NCBI GenBank assembly: GCA_020025075.1
Contig: JAHHSR010000007.1
Coordinates: 1-47,517 of the forward strand
Length of the DNA stretch: 47,517 nt
Source of the DNA: Pectinatus sp.
Lineage (GTDB): Bacteria > Bacillota > Negativicutes > Selenomonadales > Selenomonadaceae
Reading direction: 5' to 3'
In this document: one piece after another, positions 8,149 through 15,661 of the stretch
How the letters are laid out: each line of letters starts with the position of its first letter
Numbering within the stretch: the first letter of the stretch is position 1
Made by a program: the position numbers and the translations under genes
The notes under the pieces: generated by a model
What the model was told of the DNA's origin: nothing
Seen by the model: only the letters and a program-made list of their open reading frames with translations
Database searches by the model: none

Positions 8149-9567
8149 ATGTATAATCCAAAATCAGAACATGCAGACGAGTTCATAAGCGACGAAGAAA
8201 TTTTAACTACTTTAGACTATGCTGAAAAAAATAAGCACAACGCCGCTTTGATTACTGAAATTCTCAATAAAGCAGACCTCGACAAAGGTCTTTCGCACCG
8301 GGAGGCCTCTGTCCTTCTAGCCTGCGATGTTCCCGAGCTCAATGAGCGCATCTTCAAGATGGCCAAGAGAATTAAGCAGGATTTTTACGGCGACCGCATC
8401 GTTTTATTCGCGCCGCTTTACCTTTCAAATTATTGCGTCAACGGCTGCGTTTATTGCCCTTATCATGCTAAAAACAAACATATAAGCCGCCGCAAGCTCA
8501 CCCAAGAAGAAATAAAGCGCGAAGTCATCGCCCTGCAAGATATGGGCCATAAGCGCCTTGCGCTTGAAAGCGGCGAAGACCCTGTCAATAACCCGATTGA
8601 ATATATTCTGGAAAGTATTAAGACCATTTACAGCATTAAACACAAAAACGGGGCCATTCGCCGCGTCAATGTAAACATTGCTGCAACTACGGTTGAAAAT
8701 TACCGCCGCCTAAAAGAGGCTAAAATAGGCACCTACATTCTCTTTCAGGAAACTTACAACAAAAAAAATTACGAAGCACTCCATCCAACAGGACCAAAGC
8801 ACGATTATGCCTACCATACAGAAGCCATGGACAGAGCCATGGAAGGCGGCATTGATGATGTGGGCTGCGGCGTTCTCTTTGGCCTTTCCACATACAAATA
8901 TGAATTTGCTGGCCTTTTGATGCACGCCGAACACCTTGAAGCGCGCTTTGGCGTCGGACCACATACGATAAGCGTACCGCGCATCAGACATGCTGACGAC
9001 ATCGACCCTACCGCTTTTGATAATAGCATTGACGATGACACCTTCGCCAAAATAGTTGCCTGCATAAGAATTGCCGTTCCCTACACGGGCATGATTATCT
9101 CAACGCGCGAAAGCCAGGCCTGCCGCGAAAAAGTCTTGAATCTTGGCATCTCGCAAATTAGCGGCGGTTCCAAAACGAGCGTAGGCGGCTATGCCGAAGA
9201 AGAAAAAGAAGACGCTAATTCCAAGCAATTTGATGTAAGCGATAATCGCACACTTGATGAAATTGTCGACTGGCTCATGCAGCTTGGCTATGTGCCGAGT
9301 TTTTGCACGGCCTGCTACCGTGTCGGGCGCGTCGGGGACCGCTTCATGAGTATTTGTAAAAGTGGTGAAATACAAAACTGCTGCCTGCCTAATGCCCTTT
9401 TAACCTTAAAAGAATACCTCTGCGACTACTCATCGCCCCAAACGCATGCCTTGGGTGATAGCGTCATCCAAAAACAGCTTGCAAACATCAAAAAAGAAGA
9501 AGTGCGCCAAATGGTAGTTAAAGAACTGAAACAAATTGAAAAGGGCGAAAGAGATTTTCGCTTCTAA
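8149..9567 (+). CDS. hydG: [FeFe]-hydrogenase radical SAM maturase HydG (tyrosine lyase)
   Basis: A 472-residue ThiH-like radical SAM enzyme that cleaves tyrosine to supply CO and CN ligands. The N-terminal SAM cluster is CVNGCVYCPYH near residue 94. The C-terminal auxiliary cluster that distinguishes HydG from ThiH is visible as CTACYRVGR followed by a third Cys in CKSGEIQNCC. ISTRES and GISQISGGSKTSVGGY are also conserved. I chose ATG 8149, preceded by AAAGGA at good spacing; an earlier in-frame start would overlap hydE. Confidence 0.95.
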   Translation: MYNPKSEHADEFISDEEILTTLDYAEKNKHNAALITEILNKADLDKGLSHREASVLLACDVPELNERIFKMAKRIKQDFYGDRIVLFAPLYLSNYCVNGCVYCPYHAKNKHISRRKLTQEEIKREVIALQDMGHKRLALESGEDPVNNPIEYILESIKTIYSIKHKNGAIRRVNVNIAATTVENYRRLKEAKIGTYILFQETYNKKNYEALHPTGPKHDYAYHTEAMDRAMEGGIDDVGCGVLFGLSTYKYEFAGLLMHAEHLEARFGVGPHTISVPRIRHADDIDPTAFDNSIDDDTFAKIVACIRIAVPYTGMIISTRESQACREKVLNLGISQISGGSKTSVGGYAEEEKEDANSKQFDVSDNRTLDEIVDWLMQLGYVPSFCTACYRVGRVGDRFMSICKSGEIQNCCLPNALLTLKEYLCDYSSPQTHALGDSVIQKQLANIKKEEVRQMVVKELKQIEKGERDFRF

Positions 9568-9594
9568 AAAATAAGGCCAAACGGAGGATATACC

Positions 9595-10776
9595 ATGAGC
9601 TTAAATGATACGCCAAGTGCCAACAGAACGCATATCGCCTTTTTCGGCGTGCGCAATGCAGGAAAGTCAAGCGTCATGAACGCCGTAACGGGACAAAAGA
9701 TTGCCATTGTTTCCCCCGTTAAAGGCACGACAACAGACCCCGTTTCCAAATCGATGGAACTTTTGCCACTCGGCCCCGTAACGATTATCGACACGCCGGG
9801 TCTCGACGATGAGGGAACGCTCGGGGAAATGCGCGTTGCCAAAACGCGCGAGGTACTGCGCCGCACCGACATTGCCGTACTCGTCACCGATGCGCGCTGT
9901 GAGGTCACTTCCATTGAGCGCGAGATAATCTTGCTCTTTCAAAAGCACAACCTCCCCTACCTCATCGCTTACAACAAGATTGACTGTGGCAATATCATCG
10001 AGCGCAATGACCGCCATGCCGTTTATATAAGTGCCAAGACGGGCGACGGCATAAACGAGCTCAAGGAACGCCTCGCCCACATCGTCGACCCTTCCGGCAA
10101 TAAGACATTGCTTGGTGATTTAGTACACCGCGGCGACACGGCCATACTCGTCATTCCCATCGACAAGGCTGCGCCCAAAGGACGCCTAATCTTGCCGCAA
10201 CAGCAAGTAATACGCGAGCTTTTAGACTGTGGAGCAAAGGCGCTGATGGTGCAATGTGACCAGCTCGCCGATGCCCTAAAGAGCCTCAATCAACTCCCTG
10301 CGCTCGTCATTACCGATAGCCAAGCCTTCGGCATGGTCAATAAAATTGTCGCACCTTCTATTCCCTTGACCTCATTTTCAATTCTCTTTGCCCGCTATAA
10401 AGGCGACCTTCCCTATCAGATTGAGGCCGTCAAGCAGCTCGACACCTTAAAAGACGGCGATAAAATCCTCATCTCCGAAGGCTGCACCCACCACCGCCAA
10501 TGCGATGACATCGGTACGGTAAAGCTGCCGCGCTGGCTTTGTGAATATACAAAGAAAAAACTTGATTTTTCTTATACGAGCGGTACCGAATTTCCTGACG
10601 ACCTGAGCGCTTACCGCCTCGTCATTCACTGCGGGGCATGTATGCTCAACGAAAAAGAAATGGCTTATCGCTTAAAAATCGCCAAACAACAAAATATCTA
10701 TATGGCCAATTACGGCACTATTATCGCCTATGTTCACGGCATCTTGCCGCGCGCAACTAAAATCTTAGGATATTAA
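9595..10776 (+). CDS. hydF: [FeFe]-hydrogenase maturation GTPase HydF
   Basis: A 393-residue GTPase and scaffold that delivers the diiron precursor to HydA. The G1 motif is GVRNAGKSS near residue 18, G3 is DTPG near 64 and G4 is NKID near 124. The C-terminal [4Fe-4S] binding motif is present as C-x-H in EGCTHHRQ and HCGAC near residue 348. GGAGG stands eight bases before the ATG. It is the last gene of the operon; a strong terminator follows 14 bases after the stop. Confidence 0.95.
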   Translation: MSLNDTPSANRTHIAFFGVRNAGKSSVMNAVTGQKIAIVSPVKGTTTDPVSKSMELLPLGPVTIIDTPGLDDEGTLGEMRVAKTREVLRRTDIAVLVTDARCEVTSIEREIILLFQKHNLPYLIAYNKIDCGNIIERNDRHAVYISAKTGDGINELKERLAHIVDPSGNKTLLGDLVHRGDTAILVIPIDKAAPKGRLILPQQQVIRELLDCGAKALMVQCDQLADALKSLNQLPALVITDSQAFGMVNKIVAPSIPLTSFSILFARYKGDLPYQIEAVKQLDTLKDGDKILISEGCTHHRQCDDIGTVKLPRWLCEYTKKKLDFSYTSGTEFPDDLSAYRLVIHCGACMLNEKEMAYRLKIAKQQNIYMANYGTIIAYVHGILPRATKILGY

Positions 10777-10790
10777 GCGCCAACAAGAAA

Positions 10791-10820
10791 AGAGCTTCGC
10801 CGCGGCGAAGCTCTTTTTTC
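10791..10820 (+). terminator. Intrinsic terminator of the hydrogenase operon
   Basis: An 11-bp perfect stem, AGAGCTTCGCC at 10791-10801 with GGCGAAGCTCT at 10804-10814, is followed by a run of T. It separates hydF from the RelA/SpoT gene, which must then have its own promoter or depend on read-through; only 29 bases remain before that gene. Confidence 0.93.
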
Positions 10821-10848
10821 CTAATAAATAAATCACGAGGTGAAATAC

Positions 10849-12306
10849 GTGGACACCATACAAAAAAAGGTTATGGCGATTAATGAAATCACCGAAATCT
10901 ACGACACCATTTTGCGTGACCTGCTGCGCGCTCAGGCCGATAAGATAATCGCCTTCTTGCAGGCACTGCTCGACGAAAAGGCTGCCGATTATCACCTAAA
11001 AGGTCATAATTCCGTCTACACGGTACCACATTATGCCATCAAAAGCCGCATCAAGAGCAAGGACAGCCTCAAGGAAAAAATGTTCCGCAAAAAAGAAGGC
11101 ATGCTTTTCATCAATGCCATCACCACCTGCCCTGATGAAGAAAAGCGCTATGCTATGGTCAAGTCGGATTTGCCTTTAAAAATTGGCGACCTCATCGGCA
11201 TCAAGATTATCACCGAAGTAAATGAAGATTGCGACAACATCTATCGCTTGCTCTCGGATAGCTCAATCGAGCTTGAGCAGCACGATGTAGTTTTCAAGGA
11301 CTTTAATATCCAGCCTAAAAGAATGAAAAATGGCTTGCCTATCTACAACATCAAAGGCGTCTTTGCCCAAAAATACAATTTTGAACTGCAGATAAAAAGC
11401 GAGCTCTTCTCCGCCTGGGGCGATATGGAACACAAAATGTTTTACAAAGATTATTCCATCAAGCTGGATAAAAGCTCCGTGCAGGCTTCAATGAAGCATA
11501 TTGGCCTTTTATTGCGCGAAGTCGACAATTTTCTCTTTGAACTGCGCAAATTAAATGATAAAAATGATGTGATGTATGAAAACATGATTTTGACAGAACG
11601 GCTCGACAAAATGCTCTCGCCTCTCATCGAAGAAAAATTGCAGGTAAATTACAATATTGTCAATATCATGGCTCCTTTAATCTTCTTTTATAAAGACTTC
11701 AAAAATCTCTGCGGACACGATATATTGCTCAATTCACTCGACTTTAACGCCCTTTCCATAGCCAGCCGCCGTTACGATAACTACCTGAAGCTGCGCAATC
11801 GCGAAATGGACCTCATCTTACTTGAAACAATTTATTGCAACTGGCTAAGCAAAGCCGAAGGCATTGGAATAGACCACAGCTCTTATAATGCCATCTTGCT
11901 GCGCTATTTCAAAAAAATCTGCATCTATTTGAGCAGCTGCATTATCAATAGATACGGACAGGACAAAAAAACCGTCATCATGCGCTTCGTGCGCTGGGTA
12001 ATGAAACTTCTCTTTTCCTATGGCGCTGGCTCCAATGTTTTTTTAGGGGCTGAAACATATGCCGAAGCCTATCGCATGTCCCTCAAATTCGATGATTTTA
12101 TGCAAGATATCGAAAACAGCAGCGCCGTCAAACAGTATTTTATCATTGACTGCTTCGGCGGCGACACGGAAAAATATTTTTCTCAATCGCTGGCGCTCAT
12201 TGACATAAACTTCCGTGAGATTCTTTATGAGCTCGATATCAACCGTATTGTATCCAAAGAAATGCTCGACAAATTCAAATGGAGGTTAAGCTGCTATGGC
12301 ATCTGA
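10849..12306 (+). CDS. Large divergent RelA/SpoT-domain protein
   Basis: A 485-residue protein with an apparent RelA/SpoT nucleotidyltransferase domain at about residues 45-205. The synthetase-like features are R67-x-K69...S73...K77 (RIKSKDSLKEK), D114-L-I-G-I-K119 in place of the usual DxxGxR, and FELQIKS with E179 and Q181, followed by W190, E194-H195 and Y199-K200. The canonical GYRSLH-type guanine-binding loop is not recognisable; NGLPIYNIKG occupies that place. The remaining 280 residues look largely helical and match nothing I know. I chose GTG 10849 because GAGGTG lies six bases upstream. It overlaps the next gene by 11 bases. Nucleotide synthesis, tRNA pyrophosphorylation or loss of activity are all possible. 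Confidence 0.7.
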   Translation: MDTIQKKVMAINEITEIYDTILRDLLRAQADKIIAFLQALLDEKAADYHLKGHNSVYTVPHYAIKSRIKSKDSLKEKMFRKKEGMLFINAITTCPDEEKRYAMVKSDLPLKIGDLIGIKIITEVNEDCDNIYRLLSDSSIELEQHDVVFKDFNIQPKRMKNGLPIYNIKGVFAQKYNFELQIKSELFSAWGDMEHKMFYKDYSIKLDKSSVQASMKHIGLLLREVDNFLFELRKLNDKNDVMYENMILTERLDKMLSPLIEEKLQVNYNIVNIMAPLIFFYKDFKNLCGHDILLNSLDFNALSIASRRYDNYLKLRNREMDLILLETIYCNWLSKAEGIGIDHSSYNAILLRYFKKICIYLSSCIINRYGQDKKTVIMRFVRWVMKLLFSYGAGSNVFLGAETYAEAYRMSLKFDDFMQDIENSSAVKQYFIIDCFGGDTEKYFSQSLALIDINFREILYELDINRIVSKEMLDKFKWRLSCYGI

Positions 12307-13432
12307 AACATACAAAATTACCGCTTATGAGCAGGGCAATATGCACTATTTAAGTCTTATTATGCCCTACCACGCCGTTCAAGAACACAGCGAGATACTG
12401 ACTTACGGCAAAAGTGAATACGGCTACCAGCGTACTTTAGCTAAAATTCACTACATGAAAATAGCTCGTTATCTGCTGCAGGACAAAGATGCCATCTTGC
12501 CCTCGGCCATCATTTTAGGTGCTGACCGCGCACTCATCAAATCCCGCATCGACTGGCAAAACGAGGAACAGGGAATTCTTTCGCTAATGCCAGATGAAAA
12601 ACTCTTCCGCGTCGTTGACGGGCAACATCGCCTGCGTGGCTTGCAAGAAGCCTGCCATAGCGACGAGCGCTTCAAAGACTTTTCTCTCAATGTCATTATC
12701 ATGCTCGTCGAGCCCCAACAGCGCACACTTGAATTGCAGGCTTTTTCTGACCTCAATGCCAAAAGTAAGCGCCTCAAAATCGACCTCATCAATCTAGCGC
12801 GCGATAACTACCAGCTACTTTTAGGAAAAGATTATGACTATCGCGAACACATCGCCCTTGAAGCATCCTACCGTCTCAAAGACAATGCTGACTGCGTCTG
12901 GAGTAACGGCATTAAGTTCGCGATGAATTTCGACAATGCCTTAGGCATTGTCAGCATCAAGGTCTTTACCGAGTCGATTGTACCGCTCATCGAGCTACAG
13001 ACAAAAAACAGCGATTTTTCCAGTTACCCGCTTGAAGAAAAATTTTCTTACATTGAAACTACGGCAACGCAAATTGCCGACTTTATCGGCCAGGCCTGGA
13101 AACACATTTTAAAAAAATGGCCTAGCTGCTTTGCTAGGCGCTTTGCTTTTGATATGAGCGACGAGCTCGTACCTTATTTTTACAACAAAAAATTTTATAT
13201 TCAGCGCATGCTCGGCGTACGCGCTTTAAATGCACTGCTCGTCGACTCAGCACAAAAATATGGTCTGGGCAAAGATGCGCTGCGCGATTTCAATAAAAAA
13301 ATCATCAAAAGCCGCATTACGACGACTGACTGGCTTGTCGGCAGCATCATCTTTTCTGGCCTAAGCTCCGAAAATAGCATCAAGAAAGTAAAGCGCCTTA
13401 TTACCTCGGTGCGAAGCGAATCGCTTATTTAA
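12296..13432 (+). CDS. DGQHR-domain (DndB-family) protein
   Basis: A 378-residue protein with the diagnostic motif VVDGQHRLRGLQ (DGQHR at residues 108-112) and a second family stretch FSDLNAKSKRL at 150-160. Members include DndB, the regulator of phosphorothioate DNA modification, and related proteins in other DNA-modification clusters. No dndCDE, dpt or deazaguanine genes are nearby, so this is an orphan form. GGAGG precedes the ATG, which lies inside the 3' end of the RelA/SpoT gene, indicating translational coupling and joint function. Its 3' end overlaps the convergent NlpC gene by eight bases. The biochemical role is unknown. Confidence 0.78.
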   Translation: MASETYKITAYEQGNMHYLSLIMPYHAVQEHSEILTYGKSEYGYQRTLAKIHYMKIARYLLQDKDAILPSAIILGADRALIKSRIDWQNEEQGILSLMPDEKLFRVVDGQHRLRGLQEACHSDERFKDFSLNVIIMLVEPQQRTLELQAFSDLNAKSKRLKIDLINLARDNYQLLLGKDYDYREHIALEASYRLKDNADCVWSNGIKFAMNFDNALGIVSIKVFTESIVPLIELQTKNSDFSSYPLEEKFSYIETTATQIADFIGQAWKHILKKWPSCFARRFAFDMSDELVPYFYNKKFYIQRMLGVRALNALLVDSAQKYGLGKDALRDFNKKIIKSRITTTDWLVGSIIFSGLSSENSIKKVKRLITSVRSESLI

Positions 13433-14691
13433 CAATATGTTTACCCGTGACAAAGTACTTGCGCCAATAGACATTGGAAAGCTCATCTATTCTGATGCCA
13501 TGACTAGATGAGGCGTGGATGAAGCGGCCATGACCGAGGTAGATGCCGCAATGGCTGATGCCCGTTCCGTCTGTCGCAAAAAAGACCAAATCACCTTCGC
13601 GCAGCGAACTTACAGGCTCTTTAAGGCCAAGCAGATATTGCTCATCCGCCGTGCGCGGCAGTTCAAATTTGTTTTCCTTAAAAACATATTGAACAAAGCC
13701 CGAGCAATCAAAGCCCTTGGGCGTCGTACCACCATAGACATAGGGAACACCTATATAGCGCTTAGCCGTTGCAATGAGCTGCGACACGCGCGCGGTCGGC
13801 ACGAAGGGGCTCGTCTGACGTACTTGCTCGCAGCGCAAATGCTCAATGCGCTGCAAAAAAGCGTCCTGTCCCTTTTTATTTGGCTGCACATTTAAAGGGC
13901 GCACTTTTTCTCGTTTCAATGCCACTAAATTTGCCTTTTTGCTTGCAGCACGCCTGCCTTGCGACACGGGAGGCTGCTGCGAGCGCGGCACATTGCTGCG
14001 CTGACAAAGAAGGTCCCAAAAAGTTCTATCCGTCTTGCCGGTCACCGGCAGGCCAAATTTTTCTTGGCACTGCCGCACGGCCGCTTGCGTTGCCATCTGA
14101 ATGTATTGTTCACCCGGGCTCGCTAGTTCCCGCGCAGTTCTTTAATGAACTTCTCGCCATTTCTGGCGAGCACAGACTATATCTTCTCCCTCGCCTTATA
14201 CGTTAGGGAGTTGTCCACTTCCGCACGCTTGTGCGTACTTCCCAAAGGGAATAGTCGTTGAGGATTCTCCTATTCGGAGCTTTCCTGCTGATTGCCCATT
14301 TTTAAGCACTTAGGATTTAACCGTATGCCATCTGGCAAATTTTTTTTGCTTTCGCCACCTTCGCGCCTGGCCCTTTCATGCCTATGCTGTGGTCTTGCCA
14401 GCTTTAGGGTTTTCCAGCATTTCAGACAATGCCACGGCAGAAATATCCGCCCACACACATTTTCTGTATGCGCTGACTGGCAGCCGTACCAAAACAGCAC
14501 GGCCTTTAATCAAAATGGCCATTTATGCTCAAATGATAGCCTTGTTTTTGTAGCATCTGCTGCAAGATTTCCACTTCACATCCCTGGGAATAAAGCTGCA
14601 GCAAAGGTGCCGCCTGCACAGGCGGCGGGACGGCAATCAAATTGGCGATAAACAAGGTCAAGCCGATACATATTTTCTTGATATTTTTCAA
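13425..14691 (-). CDS. NlpC/P60 peptidoglycan hydrolase, gene interrupted by a group I intron
   Basis: Two exons on the minus strand. Exon 1 (14691-14509) encodes a signal peptide and the first half of a peptidoglycan-binding (PG_binding_1) repeat ending in YHLSINGHFD. Exon 2 (14096-13425) resumes with MATQAAVRQCQEKFGLPVTG, the second half of the same repeat, then a basic linker and an NlpC/P60 catalytic domain with Cys in DCSGFVQ and His in ISHCGIYLG and FIHASS. Joined, they give about 284 residues in one frame. The TTG start at 14691 follows GAGGAGG, which overlaps the arsR stop, so arsR and this gene form an operon. Without splicing, a TAA directly after GAT would leave only a 61-residue peptide. 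Confidence 0.83.
14097..14508 (-). ncRNA. Group I intron, about 412 nt, no internal homing endonuclease
   Basis: On the minus strand the intron core is clear: the P/Q region reads AAAAATGGGCAATCAGCAGG, the R region CTCAACGACTATTCCC and the S region AAGATATAGTCTG. GACTA and TAGTC would pair as P7, and TTCCCTTTGGGAA would form P8. The sequence fills the gap between two halves of one conserved protein repeat. The predicted 5' junction follows the T of GAT at 14509 and the 3' junction follows the terminal G at 14097, restoring the reading frame. AUGGCA of exon 2 can pair with UGCUGU near the intron start as P10. Exact ends are inferred; I could not build a clean P1. No ORF of endonuclease size is present. 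Confidence 0.87.
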
Positions 14692-14703
14692 ATTTTTGCC
14701 TCC

Positions 14704-15066
14704 TCAGCCGTGCATGATATGCTGTAGACCCTGATTAATCAAGGTGACGACGTGCCCATCGTCAAGGGAATACCAAGCCTCTTTTCCTTCACGGCGAAAT
14801 TTTACTAATCTCGCCCCGCGCAAAATGCGCAGTTGATGTGATATTGCCGACTGCCCCATCTTCAATGTATCCGCTATATCACAGACACACATCTCCGTAC
14901 TCGACAAAAGCGTCAAAATGCGGATACGCGTCGGGTCGCCTAATATCTTGAAAGTTTCTGACAGGTGAGCTGTCGTCTGCTCATCCAGAAGATTGATATG
15001 GGCTTTTTTCAACATATCCTGATGAACATGGTAAATTTCACAAGAATCACATTCCGTATTCTTCAT
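14704..15066 (-). CDS. ArsR/SmtB (CadC-type) metal-sensing repressor
   Basis: A 120-residue winged-helix repressor. It carries two possible metal sites: an alpha3N thiolate site from the N-terminal CDSC with CVC in EMCVCDIAD, as in cadmium/lead sensors, and an alpha5 site in DGHVVTLINQGLQHIMHG (D-x-H with H-x2-H), as in zinc sensors. The recognition helix region is MGQSAISHQLRILR. No efflux pump is adjacent; the gene is cotranscribed with the NlpC/P60 gene, so autoregulation and remote targets are likely. ATG 15066 has no Shine-Dalgarno of its own and overlaps the stop of a leader micro-ORF (TGATG), which suggests translational coupling. Confidence 0.9.
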   Translation of the reverse strand: MKNTECDSCEIYHVHQDMLKKAHINLLDEQTTAHLSETFKILGDPTRIRILTLLSSTEMCVCDIADTLKMGQSAISHQLRILRGARLVKFRREGKEAWYSLDDGHVVTLINQGLQHIMHG

Positions 15067-15110
15067 CAAAAATGCGGGCCAATACCCTGACCTACTAAGC
15101 CTAGGAGCAA
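15066..15110 (-). CDS. Leader micro-ORF upstream of arsR
   Basis: A perfect AGGAGG ribosome binding site at about 15124-15119 lies eight bases before TTG 15110, which opens a 14-codon frame (MLLGLVGQGIGPHF) ending in a TGA that overlaps the arsR ATG. The frame also reads upstream through GTG CGG GCA, but that GTG is part of the ribosome binding site. This is the only good Shine-Dalgarno for the arsR mRNA, so ribosomes probably reach arsR through it. I do not recognise the peptide with certainty. Confidence 0.5.
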   Translation of the reverse strand: MLLGLVGQGIGPHF

Positions 15111-15118
15111 TGCCCGCA
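15073..15118 (-). other. Hairpin in the arsR leader, terminator-like
   Basis: TGCGGGC at 15118-15112 pairs perfectly with GCCCGCA at 15079-15073 across a 32-base loop, followed by TTTTT just before the arsR start. The micro-ORF runs through the hairpin. The layout could act as an attenuator or as a translational switch: a ribosome on the micro-ORF would melt the stem. Confidence 0.55.
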
Positions 15119-15137
15119 CCTCCTTTCTACACTTAAA

Positions 15138-15167
15138 ATTATACGCATATCGTAATTTCCGCTTCAA
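15138..15167 (-). promoter_or_regulatory. Promoter of the arsR-NlpC operon with candidate operator
   Basis: On the minus strand TTGAAG (15167-15162) and TATAAT (15143-15138) are separated by 18 bases. The interrupted inverted repeat TTACG...CGTATAA across 15139-15154 overlaps the -10, a common place for ArsR-family operators, so autorepression is plausible. Confidence 0.6.
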
Positions 15168-15422
15168 TGAGAACGTGAAAAATACTGCTAACTTTCTTTT
15201 TCTACTCCACTAAAAGCATTTGAAAATCTTCGCCAGGAAAACCTAACTATTTTTATCATATAGCAAGGCAGCAATAATGGCAAGGTCAACCGGCAAGGCG
15301 ACACCATTTTATCTTTGGAAAGAGGTTTATCTTGACAAATTTTGCCAACACTAACGCCAAAAGCAGCTCAGGCAATCTGTCGGCCTCATATTTATGCCGT
15401 CAAATAGCCAAGCCTTGCCGAC
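15168..15422. other. Intergenic stretch without recognisable features
   Basis: Between the divergent arsR and pyrF promoters. The stretch is AT-rich with several GGCAAGG-like repeats (GGCAAGGTC, GGCAAGGCG) near 15275-15300. I see no conserved ORF, RNA gene or strong hairpin in it. Confidence 0.5.
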
Positions 15423-15451
15423 TTGACTATTTTAAAAAATAAAAATATAAT
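15423..15451 (+). promoter_or_regulatory. Strong sigma-A type promoter of the pyrF operon
   Basis: TTGACT at 15423-15428 and TATAAT at 15446-15451 are separated by exactly 17 bases, with an A/T-rich spacer. It reads toward pyrF, leaving a transcribed leader of about 200 bases. Confidence 0.8.
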
Positions 15452-15474
15452 ACACATAAGCAATTAATTACTTG

Positions 15475-15585
15475 TTGCCCTAAGCGTTCAAGCAGCGCTT
15501 TTGGGGCAAGGTCTTTTGGCAAAATGAGAAAAGTGAATCGACAAATAAAAGGCGACATCCAAAGGCTTGGTATGTTGCCTTTTTT
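15475..15585 (+). promoter_or_regulatory. Putative transcription attenuator in the pyrF leader
   Basis: Two hairpins lie between promoter and gene. The first pairs TTGCCC (15475-15480) and AAGCG (15482-15486) with CGCTT (15496-15500) and GGGCAA (15504-15509). The second pairs AAAAGGCGACAT (15547-15558) with ATGTTGCCTTTT (15572-15583), with one G-U pair, followed by six T: a convincing intrinsic terminator 76 bases before pyrF. Its apical part, ATCCAAAGGCTTGG, loosely recalls the PyrR-binding loop, but the match is weak. A short independent RNA of about 130 bases is an alternative. Confidence 0.6.
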
Positions 15586-15661
15586 GTGAGCATTTACCAT
15601 TTTCCTAAGGCAAGCTAATAAAAAGACTGCGAGGTGAAGCGCTGCCCCAGGCAGCAAAGAG

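Noticed and set aside
14270..14651. Open frames of 76 and 119 codons on both strands around the NlpC 5' region
   Set aside because: They lie across the group I intron and exon 1 and show no protein-like features; the RNA core explains the sequence better.
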